A stretch of 64,000 nt of DNA from contig NC_070572.1 in the NCBI RefSeq assembly GCF_026914185.1, positions 310,001 through 374,000 on the forward strand, read 5' to 3'. Position 1 is the first letter of the stretch, and each line of letters opens with the position of its first letter. The DNA comes from Puccinia triticina. Its lineage: Eukaryota; Basidiomycota; Pucciniomycetes; Pucciniales; Pucciniaceae. The notes below the pieces were generated by a model. That model worked only from the letters and a program-made list of their open reading frames with translations, had not been told where the DNA came from and did no database searches. The translations under genes and the position numbers were made by a program. Positions 45,112-57,237 of this stretch are shown in pieces.

Positions 45112-46789
45112 ACAAGCACCAACGGCCTACCGGAATCCCACAACGCCCCCTCTTGCCCAAAGCAACAGGCTGAGTCCAGCCTGCCTCATGCAGATGCGCC
45201 AGAGGTTTTGCCTCGACCGGATCCTATACCACCTGTAGTCTCAAAGACCAACGCAGTGCCGGGCAAAATTATCAATGGGCAACCAGATATCCACCAGCGG
45301 ACGGAATCTAGCCTTATTTTGAACGGTTTACCTCGGTCCAATCATATATCACCCATGATCTCGCAGACCAATGCACAGCCCGGCACAAGTGCCACTGGCC
45401 AACCAGAACCCGAAAGCACCCCCCCTTGCCCCAAGCAACGGGCTGAATCCAGCGCAAACGGTTTGCCTCTACCGGATTCTGTACCGCCCGTGGTTTCAGA
45501 GACCAACGCGCAGTCGGGCGCGTCCACCAATGGTCAACCTGAATCACACAGCAAGCCCACTTCATCGAAGCGACGGGCTGAGTCCAGCTTCCCTGAAGAT
45601 GCTTCAAATGGTTTGCCTCAGCCAAATCCCTTGTCAAGGCCCCGAGTTGAATCTAGCCTTCCTCAGGAGGATGAGTTAGCCGATTTGCCTCAGTCACATA
45701 TATCCTCAGAAACCCCTCAGCTGGTAAGTGGTAACTTGATTCATTCCTTTCCAAAATTGACTGACGATGGATGTTGAAATCCACATACAGGACCCTGCTT
45801 ATCCTTCGAAACGCCCACGCAGCTATCCGACACCAATGTTGGACCCTATCCGCCGGCGACCCGCATGGATTGTTGAGCGGCATTTGGCCACGCTCGGTAA
45901 GCTTAATTCTGGAGAGGTTCAGGATCACACGAGCCCCGGGACTATGGATAATGGGGCAAATGATAGTGAAGTGTCTTTGGGCCATGTTGCTCACAATTCT
46001 GTACTTCCTGAGACAGCGGATAATGGTAAAAACAGCAATCGAGCGTGCCTCGGCGTCGACTTGATAAACTTTTCCGATTCTGCGGAGGTGCCTCAACCGC
46101 TTGCGTTGTTGCAATACAACAATTCAAGCATTCACCCCAACTCCCCTAGTACGAAAGATCACAATGGGGGTGTTGACCCACGCCCCAATTCCACTCAGGT
46201 ACCTGCTCAGGGTCATAGTACACAATCCTATGACTTCGGCTCTCCAGCTGCACGATCCCCCTTTCAAGAAACTGCTTTGGAACCGGCTGATCTGGCGAGT
46301 TCTACATCGAAGATCCAACCTGCTCATGGAGAACAATGGGGAAGCAGTTCAGAGGATCCTTTGATTCCAGTGAATGGCCTATCCGACGAACAGACAAGTG
46401 TGCCGCAGTTGCTCCCATTGGTACTTAACTACCATCCCATCGAGTGCCCAACCCCGGTCACCACCTCTCTCAATCCTATTCCCTTCGAACAGGAATTACC
46501 ATCAGTCGAGTACAACCAGGAAGAAATACAAGCTCCGGATCTGCTGATTGACTTAGACAGCTTCCCTTCAGTAGAAGTAACGGAAGACCAATCGTCCTCG
46601 AGGGTTCCTACTGCTATTCACGGGGACCTTGCAGGCTTGATGCCGGAGGGCTTCAACAGTCCTCGACTACTATTACACGGGTCAACAGATCCTACAACCT
46701 TTGAAGCTGCTATGGCCTCAAACCCACGGCCAGGCAGCTCGAATACCATTGCGAGCGAGCTTTTTCACCACCAACCGCACCATAACGCC

Positions 46790-47990
46790 GCCAGCCAGAG
46801 CTTACCGGACCCACCGCCGCTGCCGCGGAGTGTCACACCTAGCGGTGATGCTTCCCCGCAGCTGCCTGCCAGCTTAGAAACTGCGAACAAGTCCGCTCAA
46901 CACCAACGGGACCATAACACGGCCAACCGGAGCTTACAGGACCCACCCTTGCTGCTGCCGAGTGCCACTCCGAGGGGCGATGCTTCCCAGCAGCTGCCTG
47001 CCGGCCCAGAGGCTGTCAACGAGCCCGCTCGACACCCACCGGACTACAACACGGCCGATCAGAGCTTAGCGGACCCACCGCCGCTGCCGCCGAGTGCCAC
47101 TCCGAGGGGCGATGCTTCCCAGCAGCTGCCTGCCGGCCCAGAGGCTGTCAACGAGCCCGCTCGACACCCACCGGACTACAAGAGTGTCACACCTAGAGGT
47201 GATGCTTCCCCGCAGCTGCCTGCCAGCTTAGAGACTGCGAACGAGTCCGCTCGACACCAACGGGACCATAACACGGCCAACCGGAGCTTACAGGACCCAC
47301 CCTCGCTGCCGCCGAGTGCCACTCCGAGGGGCGATGCTTCCCAGAAGCTGCCTGCCGGCCCAGAGGCTGTCAACAAGCCCGCTCGACACCCACCGGACTA
47401 CAACACGGCCGATCAGAGCTTAGCGGACCCACCGCCGCTGCCGCCGAGTGCCACTCCCAGGGGTGATGCTTCCCAGCAGCTGCCTGCCGGCCCAGAGGCT
47501 GTCAACGAGCCCGCTCGACACCAACCGGACCATAACACGGCCGATCAGAGCTTAGCGGACCCACCGCCACTGCCGCCGAGTGCCACTCCAAGGAGCGATG
47601 CTTCCTAGCAGCTGCCTGCTGGCCCAGAGGCTGTCAACGAGCCCGCTCGACACCAACCGGACCATAACACGGCCGATCAGAGCTTAGCGGACCCACCGCC
47701 GCTGCCGCCGAGTGCCACTCCAAGGAGCAATGCTTTCCAGCAGCTGCCTGCCGGCCCAGAGGCTGTCAACGAGCCCGCTCGACACCAACCGGACTACAAC
47801 ACGGGCGATCCGAGCTTACCGGACCCACCCCCGCTGCCGCCGAGCGTGGCTCCTAGCGGTGATGCTTCCCAGCAGCTGCCTGCCAGCTTGGAAGCTGCGA
47901 ACAAGCCCGCTGATCACCACCAAGCGGACTGTAACATCGCCGATCAGAACTTACCGGACCCACTGCTGCAGGTATTGCCTAGTTGCGACG
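46790..47990 (+). repeat. 132-bp coding minisatellite in gene D, ~9 units
   Basis: Units encode about 44 residues, GDASQQLPAGPEAVNEPARH.. with Pro-rich ends. One unit carries TCC TAG where all the others have TCC CAG, locating the premature stop as a single C-to-T change. Confidence 0.8.
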
Positions 47991-50967
47991 TTGGAATTCC
48001 TTCTTCACATCTAGGCAAGCACCCCCCAACAGCGTCAACAGAAAGCCCGCGTGAGTTTCACAAATTGTATACTTTTCGAAGAATCTGTCACCATCCTAAC
48101 CCCCTTGTGCCATCTTACATACCAGGTGAAGAGGACTTGGATCAGAGACGCAAGCGTTTAAAGGAGGTCTATAAGGAAAATCACAACTCTGCAACCCCAT
48201 CCGATCGAACCCAAAAAACGAGAAGACGCATTGTTATCACAACGTCATCAGATGAGGAAGATGGTCACAACTTTTGCCCAGAAATTGGTAGCCGGCCAGG
48301 CTTTGCAAACAAAGATCGGGCAGATTCCCCTCAACTCGATTCCACCTTGCCCCCAACACCTCCGCTCGCTGCCCCCCAGCCCACGACGTCTCAGCCCGCT
48401 GCCCCTGATCAGTCCGCTACACCTCAGCTTGTCGCGCTTCGACCCCCTCCCCCCACCCCCCCCCCAATACCCACAGCGACAATGGCACACAGATCCGAAG
48501 AAACTTACTATTGCGAAGATCAAGGAGGTACTGACCGAATTTGCAATCAAACCGCACTCGAGTGACAAGAAGGAAAACTACGTAAAGCATTACGAAACCT
48601 TGGCTAAACAGCAAGAGGAAGTGTGGGCTAAATACCTGGAAGAAAAGGAATTGTGGGCGAAACACTCGGGACCGTCATGCGAGAGGCATCAAGCAAACAA
48701 GGAGACGCAGAAGACTCCCCAGCTTGATCAAGAAATACCGGTAAACGTTCCCGTCACCCAATCCAAAACAGCAAAAGGTAAACAGAGAGCGGATGATCCT
48801 GCCCATGTAGGTGGCTCTCTGAGCGTTCGAAGTGTCAAAGTGCTAGAGCCCCCGAATCTTTGCGACAAGGATTCAGTAGAACCAGTTCCGGAGATCCCCG
48901 ATCTGATCAACCTATCACCGGCGGTTAATCCACCACGCCAGTTACCCTCCCACAAGCAGCCGGGACCATCGACCGCCCAACAGTTCAAAACCCCGTTTCC
49001 TACGCAACGGCTAATCCGATGGGCCGCAACCGTGGATGACGCAATGCACCAAATGGATGTAGATGATCCCCCCATTCACACCGACAAACCCGATGATCCT
49101 GCTGTACCGGGGAATTTATTGGATATTGCTAAGTCATTACTACAATCTATGCAAACCATAGCAACTGGTGTCTCATCACTCCAAGCCACACCTGCCTCGG
49201 ATCCGACTCATTCGGGCGCTGCCTCCCGTTTGCGCCCACCCTCCCGAGCTGTGCCATCAGACCAAGAAGAAGAAATTCACAAAACCCCCAGTGCAAGGCC
49301 CCGTGGCCGCAGGGCGACCCCAAGACCTGCACCCTCTGGACCCATACCACGAGGTGGACCCATCCCGGTATGCTTTGTTTAGCCTAGTGGGGATGATACC
49401 GTATTACTGATCTATTTTTCCTATATTAGGATGCAATACGGCAACACTGTGCCACCCTCCTTGGGCGCGGTCCGCGAGATCTACTCCCACCTCCTGCAAC
49501 TGCCGCGGAACGGAGATCCTGGATTTACACGCTAGAGCAGCAATCCGACGGACACGCGTCTGACACCAATAGCAACAGCAGCGTCGCTCGTGACAGTAGC
49601 TGAGAAAATGACAGTGCCGGCGAAGACGGTGAGGAGGATCACATGGAATTAGATGTTGAGTATCGAAGTGGTCGGCCGCGCAACCCAAAAGCTTCCCGAG
49701 AGACCCTCCAAATCATGTGACGCATGATGCGGCAAGCAGGGGTTCAATCTTTCCGGCCAGATCTTGGTTTGCCGACAAGCACGGCCGCCAACACATTCCT
49801 GTGGGACCTCGCCGTTTGGATCTTCATGACATTAGTGGATGCTGGCAAATACAAGGACGTCACGCGGGAGACATGTAGTGAAGAGTTGGCTGCCACAATG
49901 ATATATAATCATGCTACCAATATTCTGATGAAAAGGTCAGGATTTCAAATTCTTCACTGTAGCTGGCGTTGGTAACTAACATGCATGATCTTAGGTATCG
50001 GGAACAAAATAGGATGACACCTGAGCAGAGAGCATTACGCGACAAGGCCCACCGACGAAATACCCGTCGGTCAAGGGTAAAGCATTTTTTGAAACCCTTT
50101 TCTACAGCTTGCATGGTAGCTGATATCTCCCGACTCTTTTGATAATATGTACATAGCTTCGCGAGTGGCGCATCTCCACACTTCTGTCCGAGCCGTCTCT
50201 CGCCCAACTCTTGCCAATTGTGGAAAGCTGCTGCAGTGAAGACAAGACCGACGACGAGGCACCCGAGCCGCCGAATGCGCGACAAAAATCTTGTGTCACG
50301 CTCACGATGCCATGGCGCCATTCACGAGTCACTCGTCTCATGATGGAGCTCGATCGAATAAGAAGCAATCGCCGGGACAAGCACAGCAATGCACCCCCAA
50401 CGCGTACACGCAGGCAATCAGCAAACCCAAATCAAAGTACAGTCTCAGCCCCGCATGGGTTACCAATAGGAACGTACAACCAAGACTGGTTGCGCCAACT
50501 TTTGGGTTACGACGCTGAGAGCTTGAAGCCCACGACAGCGCCCGCCATTGGTCACTTCATCGAGGTCCTCAAGACTCTTTGAACCGGCTGTGCAATGATG
50601 TGCCAACCTGTCATTTTTCTTTCATCTTATCCTGTCCTTGTTTGTAATATTAGAACCACTGAAGCAATACAAGAACATTCAAATTCTATTTGCTTGTTGA
50701 TCTGTGGCAGGGCGGGGCACAAGATGATGGGCTTGGTAGAAAATTATGTACTTGTGTACGAAGGTATGTAAGAATATCAAATATGGGACTGATTTGCGCA
50801 TATGTAACGGATCGGAGTCATGACAAAGGTAAGCCCAACGGGCCTGGGCCAGGCTAACCAGCGGCTGTAGCGGCCGAGCTTGCCCAACAGCTACAGATCC
50901 ACCCTTCCCCATTCCACACTCGGCCATCACATCAGTTACACATCTCGCAAATCCTGTTCAAGACGTG

Positions 50968-53900
50968 CCATGCCCACCGGCCGTTCCACAGTTTTGTGTA
51001 CTTGTCAACAATGCATTGTATTCCAAAGCATCGATCCCTCGACCAGAATTGCACGACCTGGACAGCAAGTAAGTGGGGACACCAGAAAGTCACATCTTAT
51101 CAAAGAGCAACAACTAGCAAGTTGGGCCCGGGGGGCAAACGAAGACGGTAAACTACTTTACTCTTTTGACACTCACACTTCAGTGGCGTTGCTGACAATT
51201 CTGATGAATTACTTGAAGGACCGTCTGTTGAATTTCAAATTAGTGAATTTCGTCACCATGGAAACCAGAATGAAGACGAATCGTCCGGATATGATAATGA
51301 GGTACAAGACCAACTCACTCAGGCGATTGCTGATATGTCTTTGCAAGCATTGGAGTCGGAGCCTGCGCCAGCCACGGTTCATGCGCCAGCCACGGTTCAT
51401 GCGCCAGCCACGGTTCATGCGCCAACCACGGTTCATGCGCCAACCACGGTTCATGCGCCAGCCACGGTTCATGCGCCAGCCACGGTTCATGCGCCAGCCA
51501 CGGTTCATGCGCCAGCCACGGTTCATGCGCCAGCCACGGTTCATGCGCCAGCCACGGTTCATGCGCCAGCCACGATTCAATACAATTGCTGTCAGTCTTT
51601 AACTCATTGGCTCTGATTAGCACATAGACTAACATGCCCTTTGCAGCTCGCTTCTTCTCGCAATTCTCTATCAGTTCAATTAGTCCCTCCATAACGTTCA
51701 TCACTCTCAAAACAGCGATTTTCTACGTTACCAAAATGGTTTCAGGTTATACATCGAGTTGCATGCTGAAAATGGATCGTGAACTCGTTAAATTAATAGT
51801 CACTCAGGGGCTGCATGGCACTTCTACCCCCACTGATCTATCCTTCGCCAATAACTCAACCATCAAAGCTATTCCTGGTGACACTCGCACGGTCCTGAAG
51901 AACCTAGCGATAGAACCAGATCTCATTTATCGCATATGCTGTCCCAAGTGTTTTGCGATGTACCCGGACGACAAAAGTGCACCCCAGACATGCTCTTTTC
52001 GCCACCTTCCTGAAAAGCCTCCGAAAGCCGTACAAAGCAAAGCCAAACAAAGCAAAGCTGCACAAGGCAAAGCTGCACAAGACAAAGCGGAACGAGGCAA
52101 CATTACACAAGACAAGCAAGCAGAACAAGGCAACGTTACACAAGACGAGCAGCCCTCTACCGGAGCTGCGCAAGCCAAACAAACATCTGCCGGAACTGAA
52201 CAAGTCAAACAGGTACGATTCGAACAAACCTCTTCCGGAGCTGCCGAAGACGGATCTCCCGGGACTCAGTTAGACGGAGACAAATCTGCCAAAACTGCAC
52301 TAGACGATCGATTGTATATATGCGGGGCCGAACTTTTTGACGAAACCTCACAATATTTTTCGCCCCTTCGTCGTTTTGCCGTTCAAGATCTCAACAGCTG
52401 GCTCGCTCGCTTCTTCAGCAGAGAGGGTATCAAAGAGGCACTAGAGCAAACGGCCGAGAAGTCCAGGACTCTGTACGACAAGAAGAAAGAGATGACTGAC
52501 ATTCACGACTCCCGTGGCTGGAGAGAGTTCCTTGGTCCTGACGGTCAACAGTACACCGCCAGTAGCAGCAACATCACATTTGCTATGTTCATGGATGGTA
52601 TCAATTCCCATGGGAATAAAATATCTGGCAAACACGTCTCAATCACTTTTATGATCATGGTTTGCATGAGTTTACCTGTCTTGCTTCGCTACAATCCCGA
52701 AAATATCTTCTTAGTAGGAATTGCCCCTGGCCCACACGAACCCTCTCTCGAACAAATTAATTGGATTATGCAACCGATCGTCAAACAGCTCACAGCTCTG
52801 TGTCTGTCCAAAACGTACCAACACCCCAATGGTCGGGTGGTTTCGGCAGCCCTTTTGACCTTCTTTGCGGACTTGCCAGCGCTTCGTCGGGCTCTTGGAT
52901 TTGCAGGCCCCACTGCAACGCGCATGTGCTCTTATTGTCTTCTGCCCAAAAATGAGATAAGCAAAATTAAAGTCGAATCGTGGCCTAAACGGACCCTCGA
53001 CAACCACCGACGCTGGGCGAGCAAGTCTCGTGAAGCAGCCAGTGTAGAAGAAAAAGACCAAATCTTATTTGAGCACGGGGTACGCTACTCCGTCATGTTG
53101 GAACTTCCATATTGGAACATCCTCGAGTACCACGTGGTGGATTCGATGCACAATCTACTCCTAGGCCTGCTTAATTGGCACTGTCGACGATTTTGGCAAA
53201 TGTCTGACGATGATGCTGAAGCAGACATAGAATCTGTCTCCCAAGCTGAACTCGACGACTTATCCTCTAGTAGTGATGAGGATCCTCCCAAAGCTCCAAA
53301 GCCCAGACCTCGCAAAAAAGCTCCAAGGCCCAGACCTCGCGAACCACCGAACGAGCAGGGCGAACCGGGTTTTCTGGATCTGTTGTTTGGTGACGCAACG
53401 GAAACCCATGATTCCGAGTTCATACCTGATGCCAGCACTCATGAATGGGGGGGGAAGTGGGTCCCCCCTCCGATGGCATGGCCGTATTGGACGGGCCTGT
53501 GCTGGCTCGCATCAATTCATCCCTTAAGCGAATTCGCACCCCTACATGGATCAAACAAGTGATCCCGGTGCTTGGAAAGGCGGCCTTCGGCTGCCTCAAG
53601 GCTGACGAATGGCGGAATCTATTTACGGTCCAGCTTCCCCTCATCTTGCCGGCCATTTGGAATGACAATCACACCGCTTCCGAGTCTCTACTCCATAACT
53701 TTGCTCATCTGGTTTCTCTTGTAAACCTCGCGCTCAAAAGGAAAATGACGATCGACCGCGTGGAGAAGTACCGCCACCACATATATCAGTACATTGGAAG
53801 TTGCCAAATTCTTTTCCCGGATGTCAACCTCGCTCCCAATCACCACATGGTGTTCCACCTGGCAGACTGTCTGGACAGATTTGGACCTTGTCGTGCATGG

Positions 53901-54590
53901 TGGTCGTTCTCGATGGAGCGACTCATGGCTCATGTCTTGAAGAGTACAGGAAATAACCGACTAGGTAAGTGCTTGTTTGTGAGGAGAAAACAGGAATCAA
54001 AACACTGATTTTGAGTATTCACAGGTCAACTCGAAATAACATACTTGACAAACTTCGCCAGAATCGGCAATCTGCGGGCAGCGCTGGCGAGTGGTAGTTT
54101 TCCCAAATCTTTCAAACCCTATGTGAAACAGATACAAGCTCTCTACCAACCCATCCCATTCGCCGCGGAAACCGCGACCAATCGGCGTCAAAGCACCCTC
54201 GAAGTTGGCATGCTAAACCAACTAATTGATTGGCTAAATCAAATTTTCCCCCTCGAGAACGGCGGCCAGTGGACTGCGTCCAGCAAATGGAGCATGTCTT
54301 TGGCATCCGTGAACAAGGCCCCTGTCAACTCACTAATCCAAATCTTCCCAAACTTGAAGCAGGGCGACGTGGTGTATTCAAGCATGAAAACTAACAAAAG
54401 TAACTGTGTAGTCAAGCTGAAGCCGGGTTCTCAAACAAAGTATGGGATGATCAAAACGATTTTCACTCATTTACGAAGGGCCCCCGGTTCCGAAGCTGTG
54501 AAAGATACTTGGCTAGCAGTACATCCGCTGGTTACCGTCCGTCGTAACCCCAACCCTTTTGCCCAACTCCACACCAGGAAAAAAAAATAG
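50968..54590 (+). pseudogene. Plavaka/Tnp2-like (CACTA) transposase
   Basis: Transposase expected to cut at the CACTTC ends. An N-terminal exon (from ATG 50968) has CTCQQC and GQQVSGDTRKSHL. An 18-bp HAPATV-coding repeat exon follows (51184-51589). The main exon (about 51647 on) has a Cys cluster CCPKCFAMYP..C and CGAELF, YFSPLRRFAVQDLNSWL, FMDGINSHGNK (Asp codon 52594), FFADLPALRRALGF (Asp 52870) and DSMHNLLLGLLNWH (Asp 53140). The last exon is 54025-54590 after a GT-AG intron (53965-54024). The frame breaks once, at the G8 run near 53444-53452, after which ADEWRNLFTVQLPLILPAIW continues in another frame. The first intron junction is also out of phase as I read it. If both are sequence errors the gene is intact. 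Confidence 0.8.
51359..51578 (+). repeat. 18-bp coding microrepeat, ~12 copies
   Basis: Near-identical GCGCCAGCCACGGTTCAT units encode PATVHA in the transposase frame. The other two plus frames and one minus frame are also open here, but phase with the flanking splice sites supports PATVHA. Confidence 0.8.
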
Positions 54591-54719
54591 TCACTTGATG
54601 GCAAGTGACATGATGCAGCTTTGGTTTCTGCTCCAGAGCTACTCCAGCGCTGCTCCAAGTCTGCTCCACCAGCACTTTTAGAGCTTGCAGGACTGCACCA
54701 GAGCACTCAATGTGGCACA

Positions 54720-55640
54720 GTCAGCTGATCCTAATTTTTTCCCAGGAACAGCTGATGCTCATCATAAGCTGAGCAGTAGGCATTGACTGAGCCTGGGCCA
54801 AAGCTGAGCATTGGCTGAGCCTGGGCCACAGCTGAGCATTGGATATTCCAAGCCTGAAACAAATCCAAGTGTCAGCTGGACCAAGAATATTCCAAATCTG
54901 AGCATCAACTTAGCCAACAATGGTCCAAAGCTGAGCATCATCTTGGAAAAGGCTTGTGCAGAGCTTAGGATCAGCTAGGACAATACTGTTCCAAAGATTA
55001 ACACCAGCTGGGCCAAAACTTTTCAAAAGCTGCGCATCATCTGAGCCAATGCTGGTACAAAGCTGAGCATTGGCTGAGCCAAGGCTGTGCTAAAGCTGAG
55101 TATCAGATGTTTTGAGACTATTCAAAAGATTAATATCACCTGAGCCAAGGCTTTTCCACAGCTGAGCATCAGCTGAGCCAAGGCTGGTCCACAGCTGAGC
55201 ATCAGCTGAGCCAAGGCTGGTCCACAGCTGATCATCAGCTGAGCCAAGGCTGGTCCACAGCTGAGCATCAGCTGAGCCAAGGCTGGTCCACAGCTGATCA
55301 TCAGCTGAGCCAAGGTTGGTCCACAGCTGAGCATCAGCTGAGCCAAGGCTGGTCCACAGATGAGCATAGGCTGTTACAGGAGTGGTCAGACTCAGAATCT
55401 GAGCATTGGCTGGGCTGAGATTGATCCAAAGCTAAAAATCAGCTGAGCCAATACTGGTCCAAAGCTGAGCATTGGCTGGGCCAATGATAGTCCTAATCTG
55501 AGTCTAAGCTGAGCCATGACTGGAATAAAGCTGAAAATAAGCTGGGCCAGGACTGGTTCTGAGCTGGGCAACAAAGCTGAGCATGAGCTGGGCACCAAAG
55601 CTGAGCATAAGCTGGGAGCTAAAGCTGAGTATCAGCTGAC
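54720..55640 (+). repeat. GCTGAGC minisatellite downstream of transposase
   Basis: Irregular tandem repeats built on AGCTGAGCATCAGCTGAGC and CCAAGGCTGGTCCACA, most regular (about 48-bp period) between 55140 and 55370. CAGCTGAG/CTGAGCATCAGCTGAG is partly self-complementary. An 11-bp AGATGATGGGT repeat follows at about 55705-55763. Non-coding. Confidence 0.7.
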
Positions 55641-55879
55641 CAGAAATGGGGATCAGTGGTGCCCAGCAAAAACTGAGGATCTCCTGTGGAAATTCTTAAA
55701 CTGGTTAGATGGTGGGTAGATGATGGGTAGATGATGGGTAGATGATGGGTAGATGGTGGGTAGCCCGCTGGAGCTGGCATGATGTCACATGTCATCAAGT
55801 GACTATTTTTTTTTGCTGGTGCCAACAGTACGACGCAGTTGGCGTTGCCTTGCGAAAAGTCGAATACAATCAAGAGCAC

Positions 55880-56895
55880 TGTGAGCCTGAGTCTCTATAG
55901 TGACAGCAGGACACAAGAAATGGGGGACAACAGTTTGATTTCTTGGGATAAAGAAAATACAACTGTAAGAGAAAAAGAGAAAGAGAGAGAAAGAAACCAA
56001 GCAGGATAAGGTAGAAGAGAAGTACTAGGTTATTCTAGTGGGAATGCACGTCCACTGGCAATGCTACTCTTCAGAAGAGTGCTGCTAATCTGTGCTAGAA
56101 GTGCTACAGCTTCCTCTCAGGAGGGTATCTGGATTAGATAAGTTTAATCCAGCCACAGTTTTTTAGACTTCTCTCTGGACAGTCAAGGTTCTTAATGGGA
56201 AACCTGAGGGACAGCCCTGCAACCTAGATTTTGAGGCAAAGGCCAAGTGATTATAAGGGACAGCCCTGTGATCAAGATAGAGGCAAAGGCCTGTAGAATT
56301 GAAGGGACAGCCCTGTGATCAAGATAGAGGCAAAGGCCTGTAGAATTGGAGGGACAGCCCTGTGATCAAGGAGGAGGCAAAGCAAGAAGAAAAGGCAGAT
56401 CAAGCAAGACACAGAGTTGTACCTCTGAGATAATCAAGGTTCAGTGAAAGAGGTTACTTACTGTCAATATCCTAGGCGCCTGTGACGGTAGGTATACTGG
56501 GAGTAGAGTAGGCTCTTTGGTGGTGATCCTGGGGTTATCTGGGTGGTGGTTCTGGTGTGCTGAAGTCTGTAGATCCGCCTCAGGCAAGGGGGATCCTGAC
56601 TACGAAAATTTTCACAGTTTGCTTATGTAATTTACATATGTACATGTGGTTTGGCGCGCCTGGTAGCGCTGACACGTCACAACTGCGCAAGGGCGCCATA
56701 ACTCAGTAACTCAGGGAAGGAGTATAGTTACAAGGAATTGATAAGTTGTAACTAGGGTTAAAATTGCATGAGGAAACAGAATATGAAGTCAAAACAAGGT
56801 TATCTCTTAAGATGAAAAAGATATAAAGTAATTTATATGTAACAAAGGTAGAACAGGCAGCTTTTAGGTCAGCTGTGATGACTCTAAGGCTGACA
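55880..56895 (+). mobile_element. Solo LTR, 1,016 bp
   Basis: Same family and orientation as 40385-41356. Starts TGTGAGCCTGAG, ends AAGGCTGACA, flanked by AGCAC (55875-55879, 56896-56900). Different target duplications show two independent insertions, not one element. It carries one additional copy of a ~44-bp internal repeat (AGGGACAGCCCTGTGATC). Confidence 0.88.
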
Positions 56896-57100
56896 AGCAC
56901 ATAGTACTTCTTGAGGAGGTTTTGGCACAATGCGCGTGGATGACTTACAAGCCCAAAGAGCTTGTCCCGGCTATAGATTTTGAAACTATAGCAGTAGTCT
57001 CCCTTGATTGTTAATTTTCTCATTTTGTATCATGTCTGCTATTTTGTACACAATATACATTGATGGACCCCGAGGATGTGCTCGGTGAGCATCAGACATT

Positions 57101-57234
57101 GGAAATGATCGTGAGACAGTAAATGAGAGAGGGATCCCGGATCCAGAAAATGACCGGATATTCCGAATATTTACCGGATATTCCGTGACCTTTACAGGAT
57201 ATTCCGTCCGGAACATCGGACAATGTTTGAAGTG
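57101..57234 (-). repeat. Right terminal inverted repeat of giant transposon
   Basis: Inverted copy of 37574-37707 with the three CGGAATATCC motifs. Ends GAAGTG immediately before TCA (57235-57237). Confidence 0.85.
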
Positions 57235-57237
57235 TCA

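Larger units (their letters stand above)
43861..50582 (+). pseudogene. Accessory gene D: SAP/HeH-like, repeat-rich protein
   Basis: Plus-strand gene of the giant transposon, function unknown. Exon pieces: 43861-44219 and 45112-45723 (split by an LTR-like insert), 45791-48050, 48126-49367, 49430-49935, 49995-50076, 50157-50582, all with GT-AG sites. The start lies upstream and is unresolved. Features: SAP-like VPGLKKHLESWGIPF near 43880; repeats of SxTNAQPGT..NGQPES; a 44-residue repeat (GDASQQLPAGPEAVNEPAR..); HeH-like LTIAKIKEVLTEFAI near 48510; an Arg-rich segment (HRRNTRRSR); and a conserved-looking end (GTYNQDWLRQLLGYD). Defects: TAG at 47606, TGA at 49601 and 49718, and a frame switch in the C tract near 48440-48470. 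The DNA-binding-type segments and Arg-rich part suggest a nucleic-acid-binding partner of the transposase (inference). Confidence 0.6.
37574..57234 (+). mobile_element. 19,661-bp CACTA/Plavaka-type transposon with accessory genes
   Basis: The left end begins CACTTCAAACATTGTCC and the right end is its inverted copy. About 134 bp match with some six differences, mostly transitions. The 3-bp TCA is duplicated (37571-37573, 57235-57237). CACT ends and a 3-bp duplication are the CMC/EnSpm signature. The flanking halves belong to one gene whose intact relative at 27970 is continuous across this point, so an empty site is available for comparison. Contents left to right: accessory gene C (minus), accessory gene D (plus), Plavaka/Tnp2-like transposase (plus), minisatellite, solo LTR. 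It is unusually long for this class because of gene D, gene C and about 2.9 kb of LTR insertions. Confidence 0.88.

Noticed and set aside
40380..56900. One LTR retrotransposon with LTRs at 40385 and 55880
   Set aside because: The two LTRs have different 5-bp target duplications (CACTT, AGCAC), and the sequence between them is the transposon's own gene content with no gag-pol.
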